Assembly: GCA_029933495.1 (NCBI GenBank)
Contig: JAOZOC010000113.1
Coordinates: 1-8,784, forward strand
Direction of reading: 5' to 3'
DNA length: 8,784 nucleotides
From: Bacteroidales bacterium
Lineage (GTDB): Bacteria; Bacteroidota; Bacteroidia; Bacteroidales; JAADJA01
The notes under the pieces were generated by a model, which worked only from the letters and a program-made list of their open reading frames with translations, was not told where the DNA came from and ran no database searches. Made by a program: the position numbers and the translations under genes. This document shows positions 1-5,847 of the stretch, in pieces; within the stretch, counting starts at the first letter, position 1; every line of letters starts with the position of its first letter.

Positions 1-174
1 AGCGATATTTCCGGTTTTGCAGTCAAAAGCTTTTGTTTTGGACAGGGCAAATATAAAAAAAAATTGCATAATCGGTATTAGAAGTTAAAAATTATGCATT
101 TCTCAACGCATAACCCCTAACCTGGATAAACCCATACGGGCAAGCTCAGAATACACAAATTTTAAAACCCAAAA

Positions 175-223
175 TCCAAATAAATTACAAAAAATTCCAA
201 ATCCAAATTTTAATACTCCAAAT
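175..223. repeat. Short degenerate TCCAAAT repeats
   Basis: The heptamer TCCAAAT occurs four times, at 175-181, 196-202, 202-208 and 217-223; the second and third share one base. The spacing is irregular, so this is a degenerate simple repeat and not a clean tandem array. Similar CCAAAT-rich stretches are, as I recall, common in Bacteroidota intergenic DNA. No function is inferred. Confidence 0.45.
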
Positions 224-285
224 ATGTTTTGGTTTGGGTGCTCCACAAATTGCATTTTTTATCCCTAAGTCCCATAGATAGGATT

Positions 286-353
286 TTCAAATTTTTCTCT
301 TTTTCTGCTCCCTTTAGGGACAGGGGCAAAACAGGAAAAGAGAAAAATTTGAA
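286..353. repeat. Large imperfect inverted repeat (22-bp arms, 24-nt loop)
   Basis: The left arm (286-307, beginning TTCAAATTTTTCTC) is the reverse complement of the right arm (332-353, ending GAGAAAAATTTGAA) with one mismatch at 304/335. The 24-nt loop (308-331) contains CCCTTTAGGG, able to form a small inner hairpin, followed by ACAGGGGC. Pairing stops beyond 286 and 353. The size and symmetry suggest a small dispersed palindromic element or a transcript-end structure. It lies about 190 bp past the dnaB stop, rather far for the dnaB terminator, and neither strand shows a long T run directly after the stem. Confidence 0.7.
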
Positions 354-540
354 TTGTGTGTAATTTATCATACGCCCGTTTTGAATTTCGATTTTCCGCA
401 TTGGAATTTATCCATACGGACAAGTTTTGTTTTTTATTATTTGTGTTTTGTTATTTCTTGCCAAAATAGCCAAAGGGAACCCGTATAGGAAAATACAAAG
501 TCTGCCCCGCTTTTTATACAGGGAATATAGAATTAAGATT

Positions 541-2067
541 CTAAAACGGTGTTGAGTCGTCAGCAGGAGAGTCATTCATCCTTGAAGGTACCGTATAAGA
601 ATTCTCCTTTGAGTAATCATTACCTGAAGGCAAAGTTCCATCATCTGCAAATGAATCATCCTCATAATCTACAAACTTAGCAAACCTGTCGATAAATTGC
701 AGTTTCACATCAGCAAGAGCACCATTACGATGCTTGGCAATTATCAGTTCAGCCATTCCATGTGTTGAATTACCGTCTTCATCCTGATCAATTTTATAGT
801 ATTCAGGTCTGTAGATGAATAAAACCATGTCGGCATCCTGCTCAATAGCACCCGATTCTCTAAGGTCGGATAGCATAGGACGTTTTGAGCCTGAACGTGT
901 TTCTACCGAACGATTAAGCTGTGAAAGTGTAATAATCGGAACGTTCAGCTCTTTTGCAAGACTCTTCAATGAACGTGATATCGTACTTATCTCCTGTTCC
1001 CTGTTTCCTTTACCATCACCTCCGGATGACATCAACTGAATGTAATCAATAATAATTAATTCTATTTTATGCTGTGCAACCAGCCTCCTGCATTTTGCCC
1101 TTAGTTCAAAAATGGATAAGGCAGGAGTATCATCTATATATAACGGAGCTTCAACCAGTCCGCCAATCTTTGCATTTAGTTGCTCCCATTCAAAATTCTC
1201 CAGGTTTCCCTTTTTTAATTTATCAGCCGGAAGTTGAGATTCACTCGATATAAGACGGGTAACCAGTTGTACTGATGCCATCTCCAGAGAGAAAAAAGCT
1301 ACAGGCTTTTTAAAATCAACCGCTATATTTCGTGCCATTGAAAGAACAAAAGCTGTTTTACCCATTCCGGGACGAGCTGCAAGAACGATAAGATCCGATT
1401 TCTGCCAGCCTGCTGTAATCCTGTCAAGTGCAGTAAATCCGGAAGGTACACCACGAATATTTCCATCGTGGTCTTTGGCTTTTTGTATCTCATCAATGGC
1501 GTCTTTAACCAACGACTGCATACTATCATAAGCCCTGCGGAAATTATTCTCGCTCACAGCGAAAAGATTTTTTTCAGCTTTGTCAAGAAGTTCAAAAACA
1601 TCTGTAGTATCCTCAAAGGCGTCTTTAATGATCTCAGAAGAGACTGCTATTAGTTCGCGTTGAATATATTTTTGTAAAACAATTCTGGCATGATATTCCG
1701 TATTAGCCGAGGAGGCAACTCTGTTAGTAAGCTGAGCTATATAATATGCTCCTCCTACAAGTTCCAGATTACCATTCAGCTTAAGTTCATTAGTTACTGT
1801 CAGAATATCAACAGGTTCCGATTTATTGAATAAATTATGGATAGCTCTGTATATTTCCTGATGAGCTTCTTTATAAAACATTTCAGGTTTCAGAACATCG
1901 ATTACAGTATTAAGGGGTTCCTGCTCAAGCATTAAAGCACCAAGTACGGCCTCTTCAAGGTCAACAGCCTGGGGAGGCACTTTACCATGCTCGCTAAAAG
2001 CTTGTTTCAGAGGAGATTTCCTCAATTTATTCTTTACTGTTCCTTTCGATTCTGAGTTCCCTGTCAT
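541..2067 (-). CDS. dnaB: Replicative DNA helicase DnaB
   Basis: This hexameric 5'-3' helicase unwinds DNA at the chromosomal replication fork and recruits primase. It is 508 residues, slightly longer than the usual 450-470, mainly through N- and C-terminal tails. The N-terminal domain starts around residue 31 (PPQAVDLEEAVLGALM). The RecA-like domain shows Walker A ARPGMGKT (231-238), the catalytic glutamate in SLEM (E262), Walker B IIIDYIQL (338-345), LSQLNR (381-386) and AKHRNG (444-449) carrying the presumed arginine finger R447. No intein interrupts it. The start is the only early in-frame Met before the conserved domain. Residues from about 468 are acidic and probably disordered, ending DDSTPF, which resembles the SSB C-terminal tip. 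It is transcribed alone and divergently from the FAH-family gene. Identification is very secure. Confidence 0.98.
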   Translation of the reverse strand: MTGNSESKGTVKNKLRKSPLKQAFSEHGKVPPQAVDLEEAVLGALMLEQEPLNTVIDVLKPEMFYKEAHQEIYRAIHNLFNKSEPVDILTVTNELKLNGNLELVGGAYYIAQLTNRVASSANTEYHARIVLQKYIQRELIAVSSEIIKDAFEDTTDVFELLDKAEKNLFAVSENNFRRAYDSMQSLVKDAIDEIQKAKDHDGNIRGVPSGFTALDRITAGWQKSDLIVLAARPGMGKTAFVLSMARNIAVDFKKPVAFFSLEMASVQLVTRLISSESQLPADKLKKGNLENFEWEQLNAKIGGLVEAPLYIDDTPALSIFELRAKCRRLVAQHKIELIIIDYIQLMSSGGDGKGNREQEISTISRSLKSLAKELNVPIITLSQLNRSVETRSGSKRPMLSDLRESGAIEQDADMVLFIYRPEYYKIDQDEDGNSTHGMAELIIAKHRNGALADVKLQFIDRFAKFVDYEDDSFADDGTLPSGNDYSKENSYTVPSRMNDSPADDSTPF

Positions 2068-2106
2068 TTGTCGTATTTATATTTTTTTTGAGTTTGAAAA
2101 AGATGT

Positions 2107-2114
2107 CAAAATTA
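2107..2114 (-). promoter_or_regulatory. Candidate -7 box of the dnaB promoter
   Basis: On the minus strand this reads TAATTTTG, a full match to the Bacteroidota -7 consensus TAnnTTTG. It would place transcription start about 35 nt before the dnaB ATG. I find no TTTG-type -33 box at the expected spacing, so the assignment rests on the -7 box and position only. Confidence 0.35.
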
Positions 2115-2168
2115 GAACAAACAACCCTTTGTTTTTACCTTTCATCAACAATTTATTAACACTGTTTT

Positions 2169-2211
2169 CCGCTGACTATTAACAAATGACACAAAACCGC
2201 TGATTATCAAC
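2169..2211. repeat. Direct repeat pair in the dnaB/FAH divergent promoter region
   Basis: CCGCTGACTATTAAC (2169-2183) and CCGCTGATTATCAAC (2197-2211) match at 13 of 15 positions with a 28-bp period. Related TTATTAACA-like nonamers also lie at 2153-2161 and 2227-2235, so motif starts are 2153, 2176, 2204 and 2227 (steps of 23, 28 and 23). The last lies in the perfect palindrome TTGTTAACAA (2227-2236). The placement between two divergent genes suggests protein-binding sites, but no regulator can be named. Confidence 0.5.
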
Positions 2212-2226
2212 TTCGGTTTAAAATAC

Positions 2227-2260
2227 TTGTTAACAATCTTTATTTTTTCTTTTATCTTTG
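2227..2260 (+). promoter_or_regulatory. Candidate promoter of the FAH-family gene
   Basis: TATCTTTG at 2253-2260 fits the Bacteroidota -7 consensus TAnnTTTG. A TTG at 2227-2229 could serve as the -33 element, but the gap of 23 bp is longer than the usual 19-21. The TTG lies within the palindrome TTGTTAACAA, so a protein bound there could control this promoter. Transcription would start near 2267, giving a leader of roughly 85 nt. Confidence 0.4.
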
Positions 2261-2353
2261 CCATATTATTTAAAACAATGTTTATGCTGTACTTCTGCAT
2301 AATAACAAAGCATTTCAGTCATCAGTTTATTTCATTATTTAAAAGATAAAACA

Positions 2354-2965
2354 ATGAAAATTATTTGTATCGGAAGAAATTATAGTGAGCACGCGAAGGA
2401 GCTAAATAATCCATTACCTGAAAATCCAATGTTTTTTATGAAACCGGATACTGCTCTACTGATAAAAAACCGCCCGTTTTACATCCCCGACTTTTCGGAG
2501 GAGATACATTATGAGACTGAACTGGTTATTAAAATTTCGAAAAACGGAAAGAATGTTCAGGAGAAATTTGCACACAACTACTATGACAAAATTGCATTAG
2601 GTATTGACTTTACTGCCCGCGATATTCAAAAAAAGTGTAAGGAAAAAGGACATCCCTGGGAAATTGCCAAAGCTTTTGACCACTCTGCGCCAATAAGTAC
2701 ATTTATCCCAATATCCGAACTTAACAACAGGGATAAAATTAATTTCAGAATGGATTTGAACGATAAAACGGTTCAAAATGGTAATTCAAAAGATATGATA
2801 TTTTCATTTGAAAAAATAATCTCTTATGTATCGCAGTTTATCTATTTAAAAATGGGAGATATACTCTTTACAGGAACTCCGGCAGGTGTCGGAAAGGTAA
2901 ATATTGGCGATAGAATTACTGCCTACCTCGAAGAAAGAAAGATGCTGGATTTCATGATTAAATAA
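2354..2965 (+). CDS. Fumarylacetoacetate hydrolase family protein (FAHD1/YcgM-like acylpyruvase)
   Basis: This is a probable cytoplasmic, metal-dependent hydrolase or decarboxylase acting on C-C bonds of acylpyruvate-type or oxaloacetate-type substrates. At 203 residues it has only the catalytic FAH fold, similar in length to FAHD1 (about 220). Visible family marks are IGRNYSEHAKEL near the N terminus, HYETELVI with metal ligands E54 and E56, GIDFTARDIQ with ligand D85, KGHPWEIAKAFD containing the conserved lysine K106, and FTGTPAGVG (172-180). The pattern resembles FAHD1/YcgM more than the large FAH enzymes of tyrosine breakdown. The start at 2354 follows an A-rich stretch (AAAACA) and directly precedes the conserved fold. 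No pathway partners are adjacent, so the exact substrate is open (acylpyruvate, fumarylpyruvate or oxaloacetate). Confidence 0.93.
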   Translation: MKIICIGRNYSEHAKELNNPLPENPMFFMKPDTALLIKNRPFYIPDFSEEIHYETELVIKISKNGKNVQEKFAHNYYDKIALGIDFTARDIQKKCKEKGHPWEIAKAFDHSAPISTFIPISELNNRDKINFRMDLNDKTVQNGNSKDMIFSFEKIISYVSQFIYLKMGDILFTGTPAGVGKVNIGDRITAYLEERKMLDFMIK

Positions 2966-3036
2966 TCAGGAATCTTTTTGGGTGCTAATATACTATTTCT
3001 GAAAAATTACTAATTTACTTAGTTAGCATTAATCTC

Positions 3037-3513
3037 CTACTTCCTTCTAATCAAAACAACAGCATAAGCTGCAATTCCTTCCTGCCGACCTGTGAAGCCT
3101 AGCTTTTCAGTTGTAGTTGCCTTAATGGAAATATTATTTTTGTCCAGGTTGATCGTTTCTGATAAAGCAATTAACATATCAGGAATATAGCCTGCAATTT
3201 TAGGCTTTTCAAGACTGACAGTAGAGTCAATATTATTTATAACATAGCCTGTCTGGTCAAGCTTATCACAAACTTCACGCAACAATACCTTACTATCAAT
3301 ACCTTTGTATTTAGGATCTTTATCGGGAAAGTGAAAACCAATATCCCTTAGATTTGCAGCACCGAGAATGGCATCGCAGATTGCATGTATCAGTACATCT
3401 CCATCAGAATGCCCAACAGAACCTTTGTCAGAATCTATTTTTACTCCACCAATCCAAAGCTCATTTCCCTTTTTAAGCTTGTGAACATCAAAACCAAAAC
3501 CTACTTTTATCAT
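3037..3513 (-). CDS. ispF: 2-C-methyl-D-erythritol 2,4-cyclodiphosphate synthase IspF
   Basis: IspF converts CDP-methylerythritol 2-phosphate to the cyclic diphosphate, releasing CMP, in the MEP pathway to isoprenoids; it acts as a cytoplasmic homotrimer. The 158 residues match the usual length. Visible features are FGFDVH with zinc ligands D9 and H11, GHSDGDVLIHA with H35, D37 and ligand H43, RDIGFHFPDKDP (56-67), and the C-terminal TTTEKLGFTGRQEGIAA (133-149). The start codon sits immediately before the conserved VGFGFDVH strand, so there is little doubt about it. It lies downstream of porV on the same strand, but a strong terminator separates them, so it probably has its own promoter. No other MEP gene is in the window. 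Identification is very secure. Confidence 0.97.
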   Translation of the reverse strand: MIKVGFGFDVHKLKKGNELWIGGVKIDSDKGSVGHSDGDVLIHAICDAILGAANLRDIGFHFPDKDPKYKGIDSKVLLREVCDKLDQTGYVINNIDSTVSLEKPKIAGYIPDMLIALSETINLDKNNISIKATTTEKLGFTGRQEGIAAYAVVLIRRK

Positions 3514-3536
3514 CTAATAATATTTATTAAGGGGCG

Positions 3537-3566
3537 CAAGTTATAAAATTAATTGATTCAAACAAA
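3537..3566 (-). promoter_or_regulatory. Weak candidate promoter for ispF
   Basis: On the minus strand TTTG (3563-3566) is followed after 19 bp by TAACTTG (3537-3543), which is one base short of the TAnnTTTG consensus. The spacing is right and the implied leader would be under 20 nt. The -33 element overlaps the T run of the porV terminator. The argument is mainly that ispF needs a promoter after that terminator. Confidence 0.3.
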
Positions 3567-3598
3567 AAGGGCTGATACAATTCTGCATCAGCCCTTTT
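3565..3598 (-). terminator. Rho-independent terminator after porV
   Basis: A perfect 12-bp stem (AAAAGGGCTGAT at 3565-3576 with ATCAGCCCTTTT at 3587-3598) encloses a 10-nt loop. Read on the minus strand it begins about 17 nt after the porV stop, and the GC-rich 3' arm is followed by TTTTTGTTT, the classic intrinsic layout. The flanking A run also gives T residues on the plus strand, but no plus-strand gene ends nearby. It should uncouple porV from ispF. Confidence 0.88.
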
Positions 3599-3615
3599 GT
3601 ATATTTTACAAATAG

Positions 3616-4830
3616 TTAATTATTCCCTACTGCGCCAAAATTAAATGTAAGAGTAAATCTTAGTGTATTAGCCAGCGGATTATTTTGCTGAGTAGGAATA
3701 AGATAAGAGAAATCCAGTCCGAAGACATTATATCGCAATCCAAGACCAAGTGTAAAGAACTGGCGGTTGCCTTTCATTTTACTTTCGTGAAAATAACCTG
3801 CACGAACACCAAATTGTTTATCATACCAGTATTCAACACCAACAACCCAGATAAATTCTTTCATCTCTTCGCTAAAACCACCTGGTGCATCGTAAAATGA
3901 GTGTATCATACCTGTAACTACAGAAACATCAGGGTCCATACCATCCTCTATTACTGGTTTACCATCAGGTCCAATTACCTGCTGGCCTGTTGAGTCGTCA
4001 ATTTCATAAATTGGAGGTGTTGGTACAAGTAATTTATTCAAATCAAGTGAAAACCTGAAAGAGTTATAGTCGTCGATATCAATTCCTAATGAGCCACCCA
4101 ATCGCAAATTAGTTGGGATAAAATCCTTTGCCTGATCATCATCGGAATAGGATATTTTAGAGCCGATATTTGAGATGTTTAATCCGAAAGCAAGGTCTGA
4201 ACCAGCAAGGCCACTAATGCTAAGGTCTGTTTTATAATACAGTGCAACATCGGCAGCAATTGATGTCCCGGCCTTTGTTGAAACACCCTGAACAAATTGC
4301 CCCTGAGTTAAATTTGAATAAATGAATCGTCCGACCACAGAACCCGAAAATTTTTCCGAAAACTTACGAGAATAACCAGCATCAATCGCAAATTCATTAG
4401 GCTTATAGTTTCCTATCACATCACCCTGAATATCAGTAAATGTAATATCACCAAGCGAAAAGTAAGTTAGCGAAGCATGAACGGCCTGCTTGTCACCAAT
4501 CTTCTTAAAAAATGTAAGGTATGCCAGATTGATGTCATTAACAAGTTTCCTAAGCCAGGGGCTGTACGACACGCCAAAACCCATATCTTTTTCGGCAAAG
4601 ACATACTTGGCAGGATTCCAGTGCTGTGAGTTTACATCAGGGGCTGTAGCAGCACCAACCTCTCCCATTCCTCCTGACCTTGCATCCGGGCCTATCATCA
4701 AAAAAGGAACTGCTGTCGTAATTGTGTTTTGTGATTGTTGTCCAATGTAATTTGGTTTATCCTGAGAGCTTGCAAAAAATGGTGTAAAACCTAATATTGC
4801 TCCCAGGAATAAAATGATTGTCTTTTTCAT
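3616..4830 (-). CDS. porV: Type IX secretion system outer membrane protein PorV (LptO)
   Basis: PorV is an outer membrane beta-barrel of the FadL-like class. In the type IX system it takes substrates with C-terminal signals from the Sov translocon to the PorU sortase complex. The 404 residues start with a signal peptide (MKK, hydrophobic core 5-19, likely cleavage after ASS at 20-22). The diagnostic N-terminal block follows: NTITTAVPFLMIGPDARSGG (35-54), then GEVGAATAPD (57-66) and HWNPAKY (70-76). The rest is alternating beta-strand sequence, ending in LRFTLTFNFG (390-399) as expected for a barrel C terminus. Residues about 272-301 form a polar Gly/Asp-rich segment, probably a surface loop. 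porU is commonly adjacent in Bacteroidota, yet here the upstream neighbour is crcB in the opposite orientation. Its transcript should end at the 3565-3598 hairpin. Confidence 0.96.
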   Translation of the reverse strand: MKKTIILFLGAILGFTPFFASSQDKPNYIGQQSQNTITTAVPFLMIGPDARSGGMGEVGAATAPDVNSQHWNPAKYVFAEKDMGFGVSYSPWLRKLVNDINLAYLTFFKKIGDKQAVHASLTYFSLGDITFTDIQGDVIGNYKPNEFAIDAGYSRKFSEKFSGSVVGRFIYSNLTQGQFVQGVSTKAGTSIAADVALYYKTDLSISGLAGSDLAFGLNISNIGSKISYSDDDQAKDFIPTNLRLGGSLGIDIDDYNSFRFSLDLNKLLVPTPPIYEIDDSTGQQVIGPDGKPVIEDGMDPDVSVVTGMIHSFYDAPGGFSEEMKEFIWVVGVEYWYDKQFGVRAGYFHESKMKGNRQFFTLGLGLRYNVFGLDFSYLIPTQQNNPLANTLRFTLTFNFGAVGNN

Positions 4831-4870
4831 AAACTAATTATTGTAAATAATCCTATTAATTTTGACTGTG

Positions 4871-4878
4871 CAAAAATA
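4871..4878 (-). promoter_or_regulatory. Candidate -7 box of the porV promoter
   Basis: The minus strand reads TATTTTTG, matching TAnnTTTG, and would start transcription about 35 nt before the porV ATG. No convincing -33 TTTG lies at the right distance. On the plus strand another match, TAATTTTG (4857-4864), sits almost back to back with it and could serve crcB with a leader of about 160 nt, also without a clear -33 element. Confidence 0.35.
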
Positions 4879-5031
4879 ACGCAAATTTGATATTTTAATT
4901 GCCTTTAAATAAATTGCGGTTGCAAATTAAAACAAAATAGTAATTTAGCACACTGTATTTCTTCAAAATAATTTAAGTAACAGACTTATTTTAGTTTTAT
5001 TGTATAACAATGCGATAAATTAACAGATAGT

Positions 5032-5418
5032 ATGCAAAAGATATTAATATTAGTTGCCGGTGGGGCGTTTGGGACCTTTGCAAGATATGTTGTTTCAGGT
5101 GTCCCATATAGATTTTCATATCCGGTATTTCCCTGGGGAACTTTTCTTGTAAATGCCATCGGTGCATTTCTAATCGGCCTGTTTTGGGGTATTTTCGAAA
5201 TAAAAAATATTACTCCTGAAGTTAGAGCATTTATTTTCATAGGATTCCTGGGAGGATTTACGACCTTTTCAACCTACGCCCTCGAAACAATGAACTTTTT
5301 TAAAACCGGTGATATCAAAATGGCTATTCTTAATATTCTAGCCAATAATATTGGGACTTTGGTTCTTGTACTTGCCGGATTTTGGTTGTCACGTGAATTT
5401 ATAAACTATATAAAATAA
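5032..5418 (+). CDS. crcB: Fluoride ion channel CrcB/FluC
   Basis: This is a small inner-membrane channel that lets fluoride leave the cell and protects enzymes such as enolase and pyrophosphatase. The 128 residues are standard length, with four predicted membrane helices (about 3-24, 35-57, 65-90 and 97-121). Family motifs are GGAFGTFARY (10-19), WGTFLVNAIGAFLIG (35-49) with the pore asparagine N41, and GFLGGFTTFSTYALE (71-85), the region with the central sodium site and pore phenylalanines. A single copy suggests a dual-topology homodimer. The ATG at 5032 is directly followed by the first conserved helix. DUF190 begins 5 nt after the stop, so the two should be co-transcribed. I could not find a fluoride riboswitch upstream. 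Confidence 0.95.
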   Translation: MQKILILVAGGAFGTFARYVVSGVPYRFSYPVFPWGTFLVNAIGAFLIGLFWGIFEIKNITPEVRAFIFIGFLGGFTTFSTYALETMNFFKTGDIKMAILNILANNIGTLVLVLAGFWLSREFINYIK

Positions 5419-5423
5419 CAGTT

Positions 5424-5750
5424 ATGAAACTTCCAATAGACGGATTGCTGGTTCGTATCTTTATAGGAGAGACCGACACTTACAAAGGACGACTACTGTA
5501 TGAAGCAATTGTTCTGAAAGCAAGAGAGTTAAACCTTGCCGGAGCAACAGTTCTGAGAGGTATAATGGGTTTTGGAGCCGCAAGTCGCATACACTCAGCA
5601 AAACTCTTACGACTTTCGGAAGATATGCCTGTAATTGTTGAAATAGTTGACACAAAAGAAGAGATAGACAAAATAATGCCCTTCCTTGATGAGGTCGTGG
5701 ACCAGGGGCTGATTACTCTTGAAAAAGCTAAGGTGATTAAATATAGGTAA
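5424..5750 (+). CDS. DUF190 family PII-like protein
   Basis: This 108-residue cytoplasmic protein belongs to the DUF190 family, whose solved members have a ferredoxin-like fold related to PII signalling proteins. Visible marks are an N-terminal strand LLVRIFIGE (8-16), YKGRLLYEAIVLKARELNLAGATVLRG broken over 20-46, the glycine-rich GIMGFGA (46-52), and PVIVEIVDTKEEID (69-82), typical of this fold. Biochemical function of the family is not established. It starts 5 nt after crcB, so it is very likely translated from the same mRNA. A crcB-DUF190 pairing recurs in bacteria as far as I recall, which suggests a regulatory or trimeric partner for fluoride export; that is inference. Confidence 0.9.
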   Translation: MKLPIDGLLVRIFIGETDTYKGRLLYEAIVLKARELNLAGATVLRGIMGFGAASRIHSAKLLRLSEDMPVIVEIVDTKEEIDKIMPFLDEVVDQGLITLEKAKVIKYR

Positions 5751-5757
5751 GGAAAAA

Positions 5758-5792
5758 GAGTTAGGAGTTAGGAGTTATGGGTTGTGAGTTAC
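5758..5792 (+). repeat. Heptamer tandem repeat, five units of GAGTTAG type
   Basis: Five consecutive 7-bp units follow the DUF190 stop: GAGTTAG, GAGTTAG, GAGTTAT, GGGTTGT and GAGTTAC. The first two are identical and the rest carry one to three changes. Heptamer arrays of this kind are known as dispersed short tandem repeats in cyanobacteria, and similar ones appear in Bacteroidota intergenic regions as I recall. A role is not evident; slippage-prone filler between convergent genes is the simplest reading. Confidence 0.75.
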
Positions 5793-5847
5793 GCAAACCG
5801 GATCAAACAATTAATTCTACCCTTTGCCAACAAGGTAATTCTGATAA

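Larger units (their letters stand above)
1..540. other. 540-bp gene-free region made of AT-rich, repeat-like sequence
   Basis: I see no credible gene here. The only open frame of note (63 codons, minus, 210-401) runs through both arms of an inverted repeat, matches no family I know, and is better explained as repeat DNA. The stretch contains a TCCAAAT-rich segment (175-223), a strong hairpin (286-353) and two copies of a CCATACGG(G/A)CAAG motif (132-144 and 412-424), with a related CATACG at about 369 and an inverted CCCGTATAGG at about 480. It lies downstream of dnaB, so the dnaB mRNA probably ends inside it, but no hairpin followed by a T run lies close to the dnaB stop codon. The left edge is open, so the neighbouring gene is unknown. 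Confidence 0.6.

Noticed and set aside
210..401. 63-codon open frame on the minus strand
   Set aside because: It spans both arms of the 286-353 inverted repeat, has low-complexity Lys/Phe-rich content and matches no known family. Repeat DNA explains it better than a gene.
815..1039. Plus-strand open frame inside dnaB
   Set aside because: It lies wholly antisense to conserved dnaB coding sequence and has no recognisable domain; a shadow frame.
2141..2260. Chromosomal replication origin next to dnaB
   Set aside because: The nonamers differ from the DnaA box at two or more positions, and no dnaA gene or clear AT-rich unwinding element with proper boxes is present.
2983..3028. TGCTAA...TTAGCA pairing in the FAH/ispF convergent gap as a terminator
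   Set aside because: Only six base pairs around a loop of more than 30 nt, AT-rich, and without a T run; too weak to call.
4865..5031. Fluoride riboswitch (crcB motif) upstream of crcB
   Set aside because: I looked for the conserved GGxGATGG...CGCC-type core and pseudoknot partners before the ATG and saw none; the stretch is AT-rich without a convincing fold. A covariance-model search would settle it.
5813..5840. Hairpin between DUF190 and the HhH gene as a bidirectional terminator
   Set aside because: AATT/AATT and ACC/GGT can pair, but the stem is interrupted and weak with no T run right after it.
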